Below are positions 23,679-32,569 of a DNA stretch of 64,000 bases, piece by piece. Source of the stretch: JABWCQ01 sp964587105 (GTDB lineage Bacteria > Electryoneota > RPQS01). Where the stretch lies: positions 62,001-126,000 of the forward strand of contig CAZPKG010000006.1 in the NCBI GenBank assembly GCA_964587105.1, in the 5' to 3' direction. The position numbers and the translations under genes are program-made. The notes beneath the pieces were generated by a model. The model was given only the letters and a program-made list of their open reading frames with translations, had not been told where the DNA came from and searched no databases. How positions within the stretch are numbered: the stretch's first letter is position 1; every line of letters starts with the position of its first letter.

Positions 23679-25409
23679 TTAGCGGTATTCTTTGACATTC
23701 TGGCTCAGCGTCAACAAACCGCGCAGCAGCAGCGGGTCAACTCCCGCGCCGCGCACGACGCCATCTCTTACTTGTTTTAGCTGAGTCGGATTGATTACGC
23801 TTAATACGGTCAGCCGCTCGAGTGCCGCTATCACGTCATCGCGGTGTTTCTTGCGTAAAAGCTCGCGTGGATGAGCGTAGTTCGCGCGCGGACTGTGAAA
23901 CAGATGCAATCCGAATCGGTCGCCGATTTTTTCATCGAGCGTGCGCAGCAACCCGCGTTGCGCCCGCGTTAACAACAGCGAAGGCGAGCGTCTGACGTGC
24001 AGCGGAAATCCGTGATTACGCGTCGTGGGGAAATTATAAAACTTCGGGAACTTGCTTTTCAGTGCCGCGAAATACGCGATCTGCTTCGTGCGCAGTTCTG
24101 TTGGAATTGCGAATGCGTTGTCCAATACCGGCTGGGCAATGAACGGCATCACATAAAACGCTTTTGCGCGCGCGGGGGTTACGGCAAACATCGTGCGGTT
24201 GACGCTGTGCTGTCCGAAATACCAGTGATCAAACCGCTCCATCATCGTATCGCCGGGAATCGCGCGGAAAATCTCTTTGACATTAAGCGGATCAGGCTCA
24301 CGCAGGTCAAGCAGGTTAGCAACGCTTGCTTCATCAACATACGTTCCCGATTTCCAAAACACTCGCGCGAGTTCTTCTTCGCGTCCTGCGGCGGACTCAT
24401 GAATACTGAGCTTACCTTCCTTGGAACCAAACACCGGATCGCCGACGAAGCCGCTTAAAGCAATCGTGTTGTTGGGCAGCACGTCGTTGAAGGCTTTCAC
24501 GGGATAATCCGGCACTGTCCAATACAATCCTTCGGCGACAGAGAAGTTCTGGTCAAGGATTTCTGAAAGAGGTCGCTCGTCCGGCAGTAGCAACGTGTTT
24601 TTCACTCCGCAAATCTTAGCAAGCCGTGAACCGATGCGTGCATCGAGCGAATGGGCACTTCCGAAAGTCAACGTATGTATCTGCTCCGGCGCGACGGCTT
24701 CGAGCGCACAGGCAAGCAAGAACCTCGAATCAATTCCGCCGGAGAGCGGAATCCAAATTGTATCGAGTCCTTCTATCTGGCGTTTGACTTCACTGCTAAT
24801 TGACTCCGCGACGCGCTCGCCGACGTTGTCACTCAGTATGCTTGCACGCCGATGTACCGGCAATGCGGCCCGCCGTCTGAGCGAAGACTTGCCACGCGCA
24901 ATTTCAAGCTGCTGTCCGGTTGCCAGACTAAATACATTTGTGAGCGGCGTAAACGGCTCCGGAATGTAGCCCATTCGCAATAGATAGGGAATCGCGCGAT
25001 CATCAAGCGTTGGAGTCGGAGTCGCCGCGCGATATAAGCATCGAAGCGAGTTGGAAATCACCCACTCGTTCTCAGCTTGAGAGTAGAACCAACGTTGCGC
25101 ATTGAAGAGATCAGATGCAATTTTGAGCGTGTCAGACCGTTTGTCAAACTCCAGCGCGATGAATCCGCCGTCGGGTTCGGGAGCATTGGCAAACGGCGGC
25201 ACGCTTGGCAGATCGGATGAACGATGTCCGACGATCCGGCCTGCGCAGAAACGAAAACGATCCGCTCCCTCCGCTTCGGTGATTTGCGGATAGAACGGAC
25301 CATTCTCTTTATCAAACTCGACCGACAACTCCCACTCCGTGCCGTGAATCACACGCGCACGCGACTCGGCGGCCTTACCTTTTCTGAACAGCTTAAACGT
25401 GATCCACAT
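23679..25409 (-). CDS. Asparagine-synthase-like amidotransferase lacking the N-terminal Cys
   Basis: 576 residues. The synthetase part carries the PP-loop SGGIDS at 223-228 (WIPLSGGIDSRFLLACALEA), as in AsnB-type ATP-pyrophosphatases. Before it lies a glutamine-amidotransferase-like beta domain (FIALEFDKRSDTLKIASDLFNAQRWFYS), but the protein starts MWITF, not with the catalytic Cys2. It may therefore use free ammonia or another nitrogen donor, or make a different amide or lactam. Such genes are common in surface polysaccharide clusters. It sits between GT4 and HisC-like genes on the same strand. The product is unknown. Confidence 0.8.
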   Translation of the reverse strand: MWITFKLFRKGKAAESRARVIHGTEWELSVEFDKENGPFYPQITEAEGADRFRFCAGRIVGHRSSDLPSVPPFANAPEPDGGFIALEFDKRSDTLKIASDLFNAQRWFYSQAENEWVISNSLRCLYRAATPTPTLDDRAIPYLLRMGYIPEPFTPLTNVFSLATGQQLEIARGKSSLRRRAALPVHRRASILSDNVGERVAESISSEVKRQIEGLDTIWIPLSGGIDSRFLLACALEAVAPEQIHTLTFGSAHSLDARIGSRLAKICGVKNTLLLPDERPLSEILDQNFSVAEGLYWTVPDYPVKAFNDVLPNNTIALSGFVGDPVFGSKEGKLSIHESAAGREEELARVFWKSGTYVDEASVANLLDLREPDPLNVKEIFRAIPGDTMMERFDHWYFGQHSVNRTMFAVTPARAKAFYVMPFIAQPVLDNAFAIPTELRTKQIAYFAALKSKFPKFYNFPTTRNHGFPLHVRRSPSLLLTRAQRGLLRTLDEKIGDRFGLHLFHSPRANYAHPRELLRKKHRDDVIAALERLTVLSVINPTQLKQVRDGVVRGAGVDPLLLRGLLTLSQNVKEYR

Positions 25410-25417
25410 GGAGCAGT

Positions 25418-26503
25418 TTAGAGCGACTTCTCCAACGCGACCATGAAGCGCGTCATCTGCTCTTCATCGCCGAGCGTGATGCGCAAATAGCCTTCCATGC
25501 CGGGCAGGTGACTCATCGAGCGCACAAATGCGTTTTGTGCGACGAGCGAATCCTGCACTTTCTTGGCATCAGGGAATTTGACCAGCACGAAATTGGCCGG
25601 CGACGCTCGGAACGGAAAGCCCAGCCGCGTCAGCCCGGCTTCAAGAATCTGCTCACCCTTGCGCACTCTGACGAGGATTTCTTTGAGGTAATCCTGATCA
25701 TTGAGCGCCGCAATGGCCGCCACCTGACCGATCATTGAGACGTTTTTACCGTTGCGAATCAAATTTAGATAGTCGATATTACCGGGTGAGCCGATGATGT
25801 AGCCAATTCGCAGTCCGGCCAAGCCGTAGGCCTTCGAAAAGGTGCGGAACGCCACCAAATTCGGGACCTGCACGGCCAGTGGAATTACGGTCACATTGGA
25901 AAACTCGGCATAGGCCTCGTCCACGATGAACATCGTCTCGGGGAAGCGGCGCACGACCTCTTCAATTTCTTTGGCGGGAACAAGCCAGCCTGTCGGGTTG
26001 TTAGGATTGGAAAGGTACACAAGTTGCGGCTTGTGTTTTTCGACAAGCGCGGCAAGCTCGGCGCCCGACAGCGAATAGATATCCTTGGGACCGTCAAGAA
26101 TTACGCTGCATTGTGCTTCCAGCGCGTAGATGCGAAAGTTGTCATAAGTCGGCGAGACCATCAAGACCGATCCGCCGGACTTTGTAAAGATGCGCACGGC
26201 CGCATGAAGCGCCGAATCGGAACCGCAATAGGTTTGCACGCACTCTTCAGGAACCTTCCAATGCTCGGATAGCTTAGCCCGCAAGTCGTGCGAGTTCGCA
26301 TCGGGATACCAGTTGAGCGCGTTGGGATGATCCAAGAACTTGCGCACGGCGTTCATCACGCTTGGCGATGGCGGCAACGGCGATTCATTCCAATCGAGTT
26401 TGAGTGGTTTCGTTTCAGGCGGCAGAAACCACGCAACCTGATTGCTGGGCTTGTAGGGCTGAATCGTATCCAGCCGGCAGACGGAGAAAGCGTTCTTGTT
26501 CAT
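25418..26503 (-). CDS. HisC-like class I/II aminotransferase
   Basis: 361 residues. PLP-dependent fold type I. Motifs: LDWNESPLPPSP at the N-terminus, YCGSDSALHAAVR, LSNPNNPTGWLVP, IVDEAYAEFS and FRTFSKAYGLAGLRIGYIIG with the PLP Lys. It is closest in pattern to histidinol-phosphate aminotransferase. The neighbours are a PHP phosphoesterase (four-base overlap) and glycan genes, not his genes. A PHP enzyme can act as histidinol-phosphate phosphatase, so a histidinol route is possible. A role in amino-sugar or amino-acid decoration of a glycan is equally open. Confidence 0.85.
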   Translation of the reverse strand: MNKNAFSVCRLDTIQPYKPSNQVAWFLPPETKPLKLDWNESPLPPSPSVMNAVRKFLDHPNALNWYPDANSHDLRAKLSEHWKVPEECVQTYCGSDSALHAAVRIFTKSGGSVLMVSPTYDNFRIYALEAQCSVILDGPKDIYSLSGAELAALVEKHKPQLVYLSNPNNPTGWLVPAKEIEEVVRRFPETMFIVDEAYAEFSNVTVIPLAVQVPNLVAFRTFSKAYGLAGLRIGYIIGSPGNIDYLNLIRNGKNVSMIGQVAAIAALNDQDYLKEILVRVRKGEQILEAGLTRLGFPFRASPANFVLVKFPDAKKVQDSLVAQNAFVRSMSHLPGMEGYLRITLGDEEQMTRFMVALEKSL

Positions 26504-27264
26504 CTGTATCGCACGAGAGAAGGTTGTTGGCTGCTTAACCAGTGATTGCGCAATGTGCGCGCCGGTTTCAGCAGACCGGAGTTTTTCAATAAATTTCTGA
26601 CGACGGTGCGGGGACCGCGTTTCTTGTTTGGCTCGCGATGCGCGGTTTGCTCAGCCGCCGCAACTTCCGCCAGACCGAGCGCTTCGAGAGTTTGAAACTC
26701 TGTCTGACTTAGCCGCGCACCGAACACAGTACAGCCGTAACCGATTTCATGTTTGCGATGCGCGTCGCTGCCGCCGGCAAAACCTTTGGAATAGTCGTCG
26801 GCGAGTTTAAGCGCCATGCGATTTTCATCCGCCGTGCATTTGCGGTTGTAAATCTCGATTATGTCCGAGTTCTGCACAGCCCACGCGCGATCTTCGGCTG
26901 AATGCTGCGCCGCCGCACCGAGCACGCCGGAATATTCACGAAACGGATGTGGTAGATAGACCAGTCCGCCTTGCGCTCTGATTTCGGCAATCACTTCGCG
27001 CAATGTTTCGCCGCGCAATGTTTCGCGTAGGAACAATCCGATGATGTGAGACTTGTCAAACAGCGTGCGCTCGCAGCCGGGAATCAGCTGCACGTCGTCC
27101 GGCGGCCACAACTCTTTTAGTGCAAAATAGCCGTCCATCGTGTCGTGATCGGTCAGCGCGATGCCGGACAAACCACGGCGGCGCGTCATCTCAATCAAAT
27201 CCGGATAACGGGTTTTGCAATCATGCGAGGCGCAGGAATGCGTGTGCAAATCGTAACGAAACAC
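26500..27264 (-). CDS. PHP-domain phosphoesterase
   Basis: 254 residues. The PHP metal motifs are complete: DLHTHSCASHD, LTDHDTMDGY, PGCERTLFDKSHIIGLF, VYLPHPFREYSG and GGSDAHRKHEIG. The family includes histidinol-phosphatases, 3',5'-nucleotide phosphatases and polysaccharide-linked phosphatases (CpsB type). The basic C-terminal 50 residues (EPNKKRGPRTVVRNLLKNSG) lie outside the domain and may contact membrane or phosphoglycan. It starts the minus-strand cluster; the HisC-like start overlaps its stop. The start lies divergent from the flippase gene, with an inverted repeat between them. Confidence 0.85.
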   Translation of the reverse strand: MFRYDLHTHSCASHDCKTRYPDLIEMTRRRGLSGIALTDHDTMDGYFALKELWPPDDVQLIPGCERTLFDKSHIIGLFLRETLRGETLREVIAEIRAQGGLVYLPHPFREYSGVLGAAAQHSAEDRAWAVQNSDIIEIYNRKCTADENRMALKLADDYSKGFAGGSDAHRKHEIGYGCTVFGARLSQTEFQTLEALGLAEVAAAEQTAHREPNKKRGPRTVVRNLLKNSGLLKPARTLRNHWLSSQQPSLVRYR

Positions 27265-27290
27265 AGCTTTTCAGTGATAATCAGAAATTG

Positions 27291-27320
27291 CGGAAACTGC
27301 AAGTAACATACCAGTTTCCG
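27291..27320. promoter_or_regulatory. Inverted repeat between the divergent glycan operons
   Basis: Perfect arms CGGAAACTG / CAGTTTCCG separated by 12 bases, in the 92-base gap between the PHP gene and the flippase gene. It could be a shared operator. Confidence 0.5.
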
Positions 27321-27356
27321 GTAAGACAATCAAGTCAAACGCGGATAACTTCCTAA

Positions 27357-28865
27357 ATGACCTCACCTTCCGGTGACGCCCAGAAACCTCGTCGCCGCAC
27401 ATTGCGCAATACCGCATTCTCGCTGCTGGGCAAAGCTCAGGCGGCGGTGTTTTCGTATATTGTCATCAAGCTTCTGCTCGATGTTTTGACGGTCGAAGAG
27501 TACGGCCTCTATTCGCTGCTCTTCATCGGCGTGATGGTCAATTTCTCGATGGTGTTCCAGCTTGGCACGCCAAACCTGATTACGCGCTATGTCCCCGAAC
27601 TCTTCACCGCCGGAAACTGGCGCGGGATTCATGCGATCTTCAAGAAGGTGTTGCGCACGCAATTTCTTGTCGCCGTCATCTCATGTTTGATCGTACTCGC
27701 GCTTGCGCCGCAGATTGCAAGCTGGCTGAATTTTCCCGGCGAAGCGAATATCCTACGCGTCTTCAGTTTGGCCGCGATCCTCTATCTGCTGACTGAAGTC
27801 TATCACTTGATTTTCAGCGGCATCTTCCGGCAACAGACGATCTTCACGGTTACGATTGCCTATAACACGCTGCGGCTAATCGTGCTCGGCGCAGTCTATC
27901 TCTATTTCCGCAACTTCATGGCCGTCGTGATTGCCGAAGGTATCGCGCTTTCGTTCTGCGTGCTGTTCTACGCCATCGCCTATAGCCGCGGCGTGAACTC
28001 GGCAAGCGATTCTCCCGAACCGGATTGGCCGCGCATGAAAAAATTTGCGGGCTTAAGCTATCTCAACGAAATCGGTGTCTCGGTACTCTCGGTTGCTACT
28101 GACTTCTTTTTAGTCAGCGGCATTTTGGGCGGCGTGGCAACCGGATTCTACGGCTTGGCCAATCGCGTGAATGATTTGGCGCAAAAGGTCTTGCCGATGA
28201 AAATGCTCGGGCCGGTCTTGCAGCCGCTCTTTTTCAGCGAATACGGAGCCAACAAAGAGAAAGCCGAGTTTGGTTTTCGCATGTTGATCAAGGCCACGCT
28301 CTTTCCCACTGTCGCGGTCGCGGTCTGGATGGCTGTGATGTCCAAAGAGATCATCATCTACGTCTTTGATCCGCGCTATGCCGATGCATGGATGCTGGTG
28401 GCGGTGATGGCGCTGTTTCTGCCTGCCGTGTCCGTCCGTCAGCCACTCGGCCTGATGCTGCAAAACCATGAGCGCGTGGATATTCTTATCTACGCGAAAA
28501 TTTCGGGTATCTTAAAGATCATCGCGGGCATTCTCTTGCTCCCGAAATACGGTTACAACGTCATGCCGTGGATCACGGGCTTCGCCGTCATCGTGCAGAA
28601 TAATTTCGTCTATTACTATGTCAAGAAGATCGCCAACGCGCGCATGGACTTGTGGGGCAATATCCGCATTTGGCTCAATGCCGCCGCCGCAGGTGTGATT
28701 GTATTCTTCTTGAAACCTTATCTGAACAGCCTGCTCGGCGTCATCGCCAGCGTCGTAATTTTTAGCGTGCTGTTCCTGGTGTTCTCAATGATCAATCGCG
28801 GCTTCAGCAAAGAAGAGCGCGACTTCATCAACAGCAAATTGCCGAAACCGTACTTCAAATTCTAA
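27357..28865 (+). CDS. Wzx-like polysaccharide flippase (MOP superfamily)
   Basis: 502 residues with about 14 hydrophobic helices spread over the whole length. It starts with a basic cytosolic tail (KPRRRTLRNTAFSLLGKAQAAVFSYIVIKLLL). The pattern is that of Wzx/RfbX oligosaccharide flippases, which move undecaprenyl-linked glycans across the inner membrane. It lies divergent from the PHP/HisC/AsnB/GT4 cluster and convergent with the methyltransferase. This makes it the likely exporter for that cluster's product. Confidence 0.87.
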   Translation: MTSPSGDAQKPRRRTLRNTAFSLLGKAQAAVFSYIVIKLLLDVLTVEEYGLYSLLFIGVMVNFSMVFQLGTPNLITRYVPELFTAGNWRGIHAIFKKVLRTQFLVAVISCLIVLALAPQIASWLNFPGEANILRVFSLAAILYLLTEVYHLIFSGIFRQQTIFTVTIAYNTLRLIVLGAVYLYFRNFMAVVIAEGIALSFCVLFYAIAYSRGVNSASDSPEPDWPRMKKFAGLSYLNEIGVSVLSVATDFFLVSGILGGVATGFYGLANRVNDLAQKVLPMKMLGPVLQPLFFSEYGANKEKAEFGFRMLIKATLFPTVAVAVWMAVMSKEIIIYVFDPRYADAWMLVAVMALFLPAVSVRQPLGLMLQNHERVDILIYAKISGILKIIAGILLLPKYGYNVMPWITGFAVIVQNNFVYYYVKKIANARMDLWGNIRIWLNAAAAGVIVFFLKPYLNSLLGVIASVVIFSVLFLVFSMINRGFSKEERDFINSKLPKPYFKF

Positions 28866-28871
28866 AGGATG

Positions 28872-28895
28872 TGGGGCGCCCGCTGCGGGCGCCGC
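28872..28895. repeat. GGCGCCCGCTGCGGGCGCC palindrome
   Basis: A strong GC hairpin just after the flippase stop. Related to GGCACCCGCTGCGGGTGCC at about 3828-3852 and the copy at 6102-6124. It may slow transcription but has no T-run. Confidence 0.7.
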
Positions 28896-28928
28896 CGCAA
28901 CTTAATCCCTCTGATGCTTGCGGCTATC

Positions 28929-28961
28929 CATTCATCATTCCGCATTCATCATTCATCACTT
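28929..28961 (+). repeat. TTCATCATTC low-complexity repeat
   Basis: Tandem-like (C)ATTCATCATTC units next to the methyltransferase 3' end. A similar block lies in frame inside the sialidase-like gene at 32292-32324. Confidence 0.65.
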
Positions 28962-29732
28962 CTGCCCGGGTTTCACCGCCGTTGCCATCAACCGATGTTT
29001 GAGTCCGCAAAACAGCGGCGTCTCGCCCAAGAGTTCCATACACAAAAGCAAGAACAGAACCCATTTGGGCCGGTACATGGACGGCACACCCCAACGATAG
29101 ATTTTGATATCCACAAAACCTGCCTCGCGCAGGTATTTTTTTAGCCGTCTGGCCGTGTTTATCTTGTACGGTGCCCGAAATGTCCCTTCACTCTGAATCT
29201 TGGCGGAGCGTTTCAACCGTTCACGCCACTTGATTGAGAGGAACTTGTTCGGAAACATGAACGGATTGAACACCGAGTTGGTGTTAATCAAAATCTTTCC
29301 ACCCGGCCTGAGCACGCGAAACGCTTCGTTGCAGCACTTCGACGGATCGTCAATATGTTCATACACCGAATCGCTGTAGTAACCCGCAAAGTAGCCATCG
29401 CGAAACGGCAAATCTTCCAGCACACCGAGCGCTTTGAATTTCAATCCTTCGTTTTTCAGGATATCGTCCGGCAGCGGATCAATGCCGACCAGATGGTGCA
29501 TCTTCTTTTCGCGCCGCGTCAAGTCGCTGCTCTCACCGCATCCCGCCTCAAGCACCGGCTCATTTTCCAGCCCGTCGCCGAACGCCTGCATGAATTCATG
29601 ATTGTAATAGCGGTTGCGCTCAGCCAGCGTTTTCCAATAATTCTTAAACGGCCACGGTACGAGCGCCAACTGCTGCTCGTACGTCATGCGAAACGCGCCC
29701 TTCGGCAGCGGATTTTGTAAAGTTTCGGTCAT
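28956..29732 (-). CDS. Class I SAM-dependent methyltransferase
   Basis: 258 residues. A Rossmann methyltransferase with motif I VLEAGCGESSDL (about residue 60), an acidic strand-2 end (LVGIDPLPD), DLPFRDGYFAGYYSDSVYEHIDD and the post-motif FRVLRPGGKILINTNSVFN. The pattern is the UbiE/Methyltransf_11 type used on small molecules and sugars. The C-terminal part contains a hydrophobic stretch (KWVLFLLLCMELLG) that may lie at the membrane. It is convergent with the flippase. Methylation of a glycan or lipid intermediate is plausible, but the substrate is not known. Confidence 0.8.
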   Translation of the reverse strand: MTETLQNPLPKGAFRMTYEQQLALVPWPFKNYWKTLAERNRYYNHEFMQAFGDGLENEPVLEAGCGESSDLTRREKKMHHLVGIDPLPDDILKNEGLKFKALGVLEDLPFRDGYFAGYYSDSVYEHIDDPSKCCNEAFRVLRPGGKILINTNSVFNPFMFPNKFLSIKWRERLKRSAKIQSEGTFRAPYKINTARRLKKYLREAGFVDIKIYRWGVPSMYRPKWVLFLLLCMELLGETPLFCGLKHRLMATAVKPGQK

Positions 29733-29760
29733 TTATGTTTATGCTGATACACTTATTTTG

Positions 29761-29807
29761 TCGCCGAGCGGGGATTTAGCGCAGCGGCTCCCCGCCGGAA
29801 TCTGAAA
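29761..29807 (+). repeat. GCCGAGCGGGGATTTAGCG palindromic repeat, second copy
   Basis: Near-identical to 6158-6204 (GCCGAGCGGGG ... TCCCCGCCGGAATCTGAAA). It lies in the short gap between the methyltransferase and the antitoxin gene. Confidence 0.8.
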
Positions 29808-29814
29808 GCAAGCT

Positions 29815-30081
29815 TCACAATCCAAGTCGCTTTTGCGCTTCTTCCCACGGAATAACCCGTCCTGCCTCAATGTCGGCGATTCCTTGACGTACCTGTTTCA
29901 AAGCCTCTTCGTCGCTCATAATTTCTAACGTCTCAAGTAAACCACAGTAGTCACCCCAACGCATAATCGCCAACACAGGTTCACCGCGGCGAGTGATTTT
30001 CGCCACCTGATTGCGCTTAAGCTCCTTTGGTAGGCTGGATAGGCGGTTCCTCGCCTCAGTAATAGTCAACTTCTTCGCCAT
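29815..30081 (-). CDS. Phd/YefM-type antitoxin without a visible toxin
   Basis: 88 residues from the ATG at 30081; ten upstream codons are possible. The N-terminus LTITEARNRLSSLPKEL, then VAKITRRGEPVLAIMRWGDYCGLLE, is the DNA-binding Phd/YefM fold. The C-terminal part (DEEALKQVRQGIADIEAGRVIPWEEAQKRLG) is the usual toxin-binding tail. No RelE/ParE/Doc gene follows on the same strand: downstream is a repeat and then the convergent-side methyltransferase. It is therefore an orphan or acts on a toxin encoded elsewhere. Confidence 0.75.
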   Translation of the reverse strand: MAKKLTITEARNRLSSLPKELKRNQVAKITRRGEPVLAIMRWGDYCGLLETLEIMSDEEALKQVRQGIADIEAGRVIPWEEAQKRLGL

Positions 30082-30149
30082 GTGACCGACAGTTCCTCGT
30101 CGTTTTGTCATCCAAAATACGAAAAAACAAATAATTAAGCAAATTTGCC

Positions 30150-30854
30150 TTGAGCAGGTTTCTGCTTAAGATAGCAGATTATCCTCCTTGTGCAACAAAA
30201 GTACCATTGCCTAAGGCAAAAGGGACAGCTATATTAGAAGCTGGAGTAAACAAATCCTGGATTAATATCGTGTCAATCAACTACACATGCCCAAGTTGCA
30301 AAAATTCATTTCCTGCGCCGTTCAAAGGCAAATGCCCTAACTTAAGTTGCGGATTTAACCATAATCATCTCACCGGTCTCAAATTCAATACCAGGGAGCA
30401 GACTAAGAGTTGGGGACAACACACTTCACTTGTTTCAGGCGCGCCAATTGGGTTGTATGGCAAACCAATCAACTGTTCTTTTGATCACAATGGCATCGTA
30501 CAAATAGATGACCTAGTCCGTTATACAATCTCATATGGAACCGATGCGAATGTTAGTAGTCTCCATGGAGGGAAAGTCACTGAGGTACGATTAATCTATG
30601 TTCAGGACGTTATTGGTTCTGGAATGACCATATACAATCCTGGAAACATCTTTCCTTGTTCTGGTCTTTGTATAATGAGTGTTAATAGCGTTAACTACGG
30701 TCACATTTTCCCAGCATCAGACCCATGGGTACAACATAATTTCGGAGGCAACCCAGGCTCTTGCAGGGAGTGTGGCGCAACGACCTCATTCGCGGTCCCG
30801 TTTTGTTCGGCCTGTTTTAAGAATCACAATAATGATTGGAAGAGCTTACTATGA
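30150..30854 (+). CDS. Unknown protein with two zinc-ribbon-like Cys clusters
   Basis: 234 residues if it starts at the TTG at 30150; the start is uncertain because no ribosome site is clear. Two Cys clusters are visible: YTCPSCKNSF...GKCPNLSCGF (residues about 46-68) and GSCRECGATTSFAVPFCSACF near the C-terminus. Each looks able to bind one zinc. The middle part is beta-rich and not recognised. Its codons are more AT-rich than those of its neighbours, which suggests recent transfer. The stop overlaps the start of the sialidase-like gene by ATGA. I cannot assign a function. Confidence 0.55.
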   Translation: MSRFLLKIADYPPCATKVPLPKAKGTAILEAGVNKSWINIVSINYTCPSCKNSFPAPFKGKCPNLSCGFNHNHLTGLKFNTREQTKSWGQHTSLVSGAPIGLYGKPINCSFDHNGIVQIDDLVRYTISYGTDANVSSLHGGKVTEVRLIYVQDVIGSGMTIYNPGNIFPCSGLCIMSVNSVNYGHIFPASDPWVQHNFGGNPGSCRECGATTSFAVPFCSACFKNHNNDWKSLL

Positions 30855-32569
30855 TATATCCAATTTGCCTACAGAAAAATTGCATCTACTCTATTCTTGC
30901 GATTTGCCTCCTCGCCGCCACATCGTTCGCGAGCGTCACGCCGCTGAAAGAACACCAGAAGCCGCACTCGGTTTGGCAGCATCGGCCGCTTGAACATCGC
31001 GGCTTTGCGATTCCGTTTGACGAACACCTGAATCAGCGAGTAAACACCGACGACTCGGGCCAAATTCAGAACGAAGAACAGGTCTGCATCAATCCTCTCG
31101 ATCCTGACAACATGGTGGCCGTGTGGCGCGATTTCCGAGAAGGCTATCGCCGCATCGGCGTCGGCTATACCGTGGACGGCGGTGAATCGTGGAGCGACGT
31201 GCTGTTTCCGCAGATGTATTACGAATGGCAGAGCGATCCCGTGCTGGTCGTGGACCACAATGGCGTGTTCACCGCCAATGTGATTACCTTTGAAGCCGGC
31301 GGAGAAGGCGACGTGGGGATGCTCTCGGTTTCATCGTACGACGGCGGTCAAACATGGCAGGATTCGGTCTGGGCCGTGCAGACAACTGACGAATCGGCCT
31401 TTGAAGACAAGCAGATGCTCGCCGTTGATAATTCGCCGGACTCGCCGTATCAGGGCACGTTTTACATGGCGTGGGCGCGCTTCTTCCGCAATCCCGATAA
31501 CGGGCAATACGATTCCACGCACATCGAGTTGGTTTACAAACGTCCCGATTCACTTTACAGCGCGCCAATTCAACTTTCCACACGCCGCAGTGTGCAGTGG
31601 GCCAACGTCGCAACGGGACCAAACGGCGAAGTCTATGTCACATGGGCCAGTTATTCGAGAGGCGCGGCGATGTTCTCGCGTTCACTTGATGGCGGTCTGA
31701 CGTGGACTCCTGAAGCGCAATTGTTTGAAACTGATTTTCAAAACGCGGAGATCAACCCAAGCTTGCTCGTGTTTTCGTACATGGTTATGGCCGTGGATAA
31801 CTCCAGCGGCCCGCATCGTGGCCGCATCTACGCGCTCTTCACCAACATCAGCAGTGACAACAACGACACGGACGTTTACTACACGTTCAGCGACAACATG
31901 GGCACGAACTGGAGTACTCCGGTCGTGATTGACGATGAGAACCGCGCCTACGACGTGGATCAATTTCATCCGTGGATAACGGTGGATGAAGAAGGACGCG
32001 TGTGGTGCGCGTGGTACGACCGCCGCAACGACCCGAATAACATTTTGATGGACGTCTATTTCACCGTCAGCGAAAACGGCGGCACGACGTGGCGCGCGAA
32101 TGAACGCATCTCGCAAGTCTCCTGTAATCCCGGTCAAGGCACGCTCGACGCCGGACTCATCGGTGAATACATCGGCTGGTACGCCGCACACGACAAAGCC
32201 GTCTGCGTTTGGACCGATACCAGATTGGGCGATCAAGATGCGTTCGTGTCTGTCATTGATTCACTGTTTGAACCGAATGACATCACCGACCCATTCATCA
32301 CTCATCATTCATCGTTCATCATTTCCGCCGCATATCCCAACCCCTTCAACGGCACAACGACACTCTCGTATTCTTTGACAACTCCAGCCGAAGTCTCGCT
32401 CGAGATCTATAACACCATCGGCCAAAGCGTCCTGCAAAAATCGCTCGGCCAAATGTCCACAGGCGAGCACACGTATTCGCTCGACCTATCCCAACCCTGC
32501 GGCGTCTATTTCGCCAAACTCTCAGCCGGCAATCAAAATGCAACGGTTAAGTTGATGTTGATGAGATGA
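30851..32569 (+). CDS. Secreted sialidase-like BNR protein with T9SS sorting domain
   Basis: 572 residues from the ATG at 30851, which overlaps the previous stop. Signal peptide ends about LLAATSFAS. Five Asp-box/BNR motifs (S-x-D-G-G-x-x-W type) are present: TVDGGESW, SYDGGQTW, SLDGGLTW, SDNMGTNW and SENGGTTW, so the core is a six-bladed propeller like sialidases. I do not see a full sialidase Arg triad, so the activity is unproven. The C-terminus (AAYPNPFNGTTTLSYSL ... GVYFAKLSAG ... KLMLMR) is a Por/T9SS-type sorting domain. Just before it, residues THHSSFIIS translate a TTCATCATT repeat in frame. Confidence 0.8.
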   Translation: MIYPICLQKNCIYSILAICLLAATSFASVTPLKEHQKPHSVWQHRPLEHRGFAIPFDEHLNQRVNTDDSGQIQNEEQVCINPLDPDNMVAVWRDFREGYRRIGVGYTVDGGESWSDVLFPQMYYEWQSDPVLVVDHNGVFTANVITFEAGGEGDVGMLSVSSYDGGQTWQDSVWAVQTTDESAFEDKQMLAVDNSPDSPYQGTFYMAWARFFRNPDNGQYDSTHIELVYKRPDSLYSAPIQLSTRRSVQWANVATGPNGEVYVTWASYSRGAAMFSRSLDGGLTWTPEAQLFETDFQNAEINPSLLVFSYMVMAVDNSSGPHRGRIYALFTNISSDNNDTDVYYTFSDNMGTNWSTPVVIDDENRAYDVDQFHPWITVDEEGRVWCAWYDRRNDPNNILMDVYFTVSENGGTTWRANERISQVSCNPGQGTLDAGLIGEYIGWYAAHDKAVCVWTDTRLGDQDAFVSVIDSLFEPNDITDPFITHHSSFIISAAYPNPFNGTTTLSYSLTTPAEVSLEIYNTIGQSVLQKSLGQMSTGEHTYSLDLSQPCGVYFAKLSAGNQNATVKLMLMR

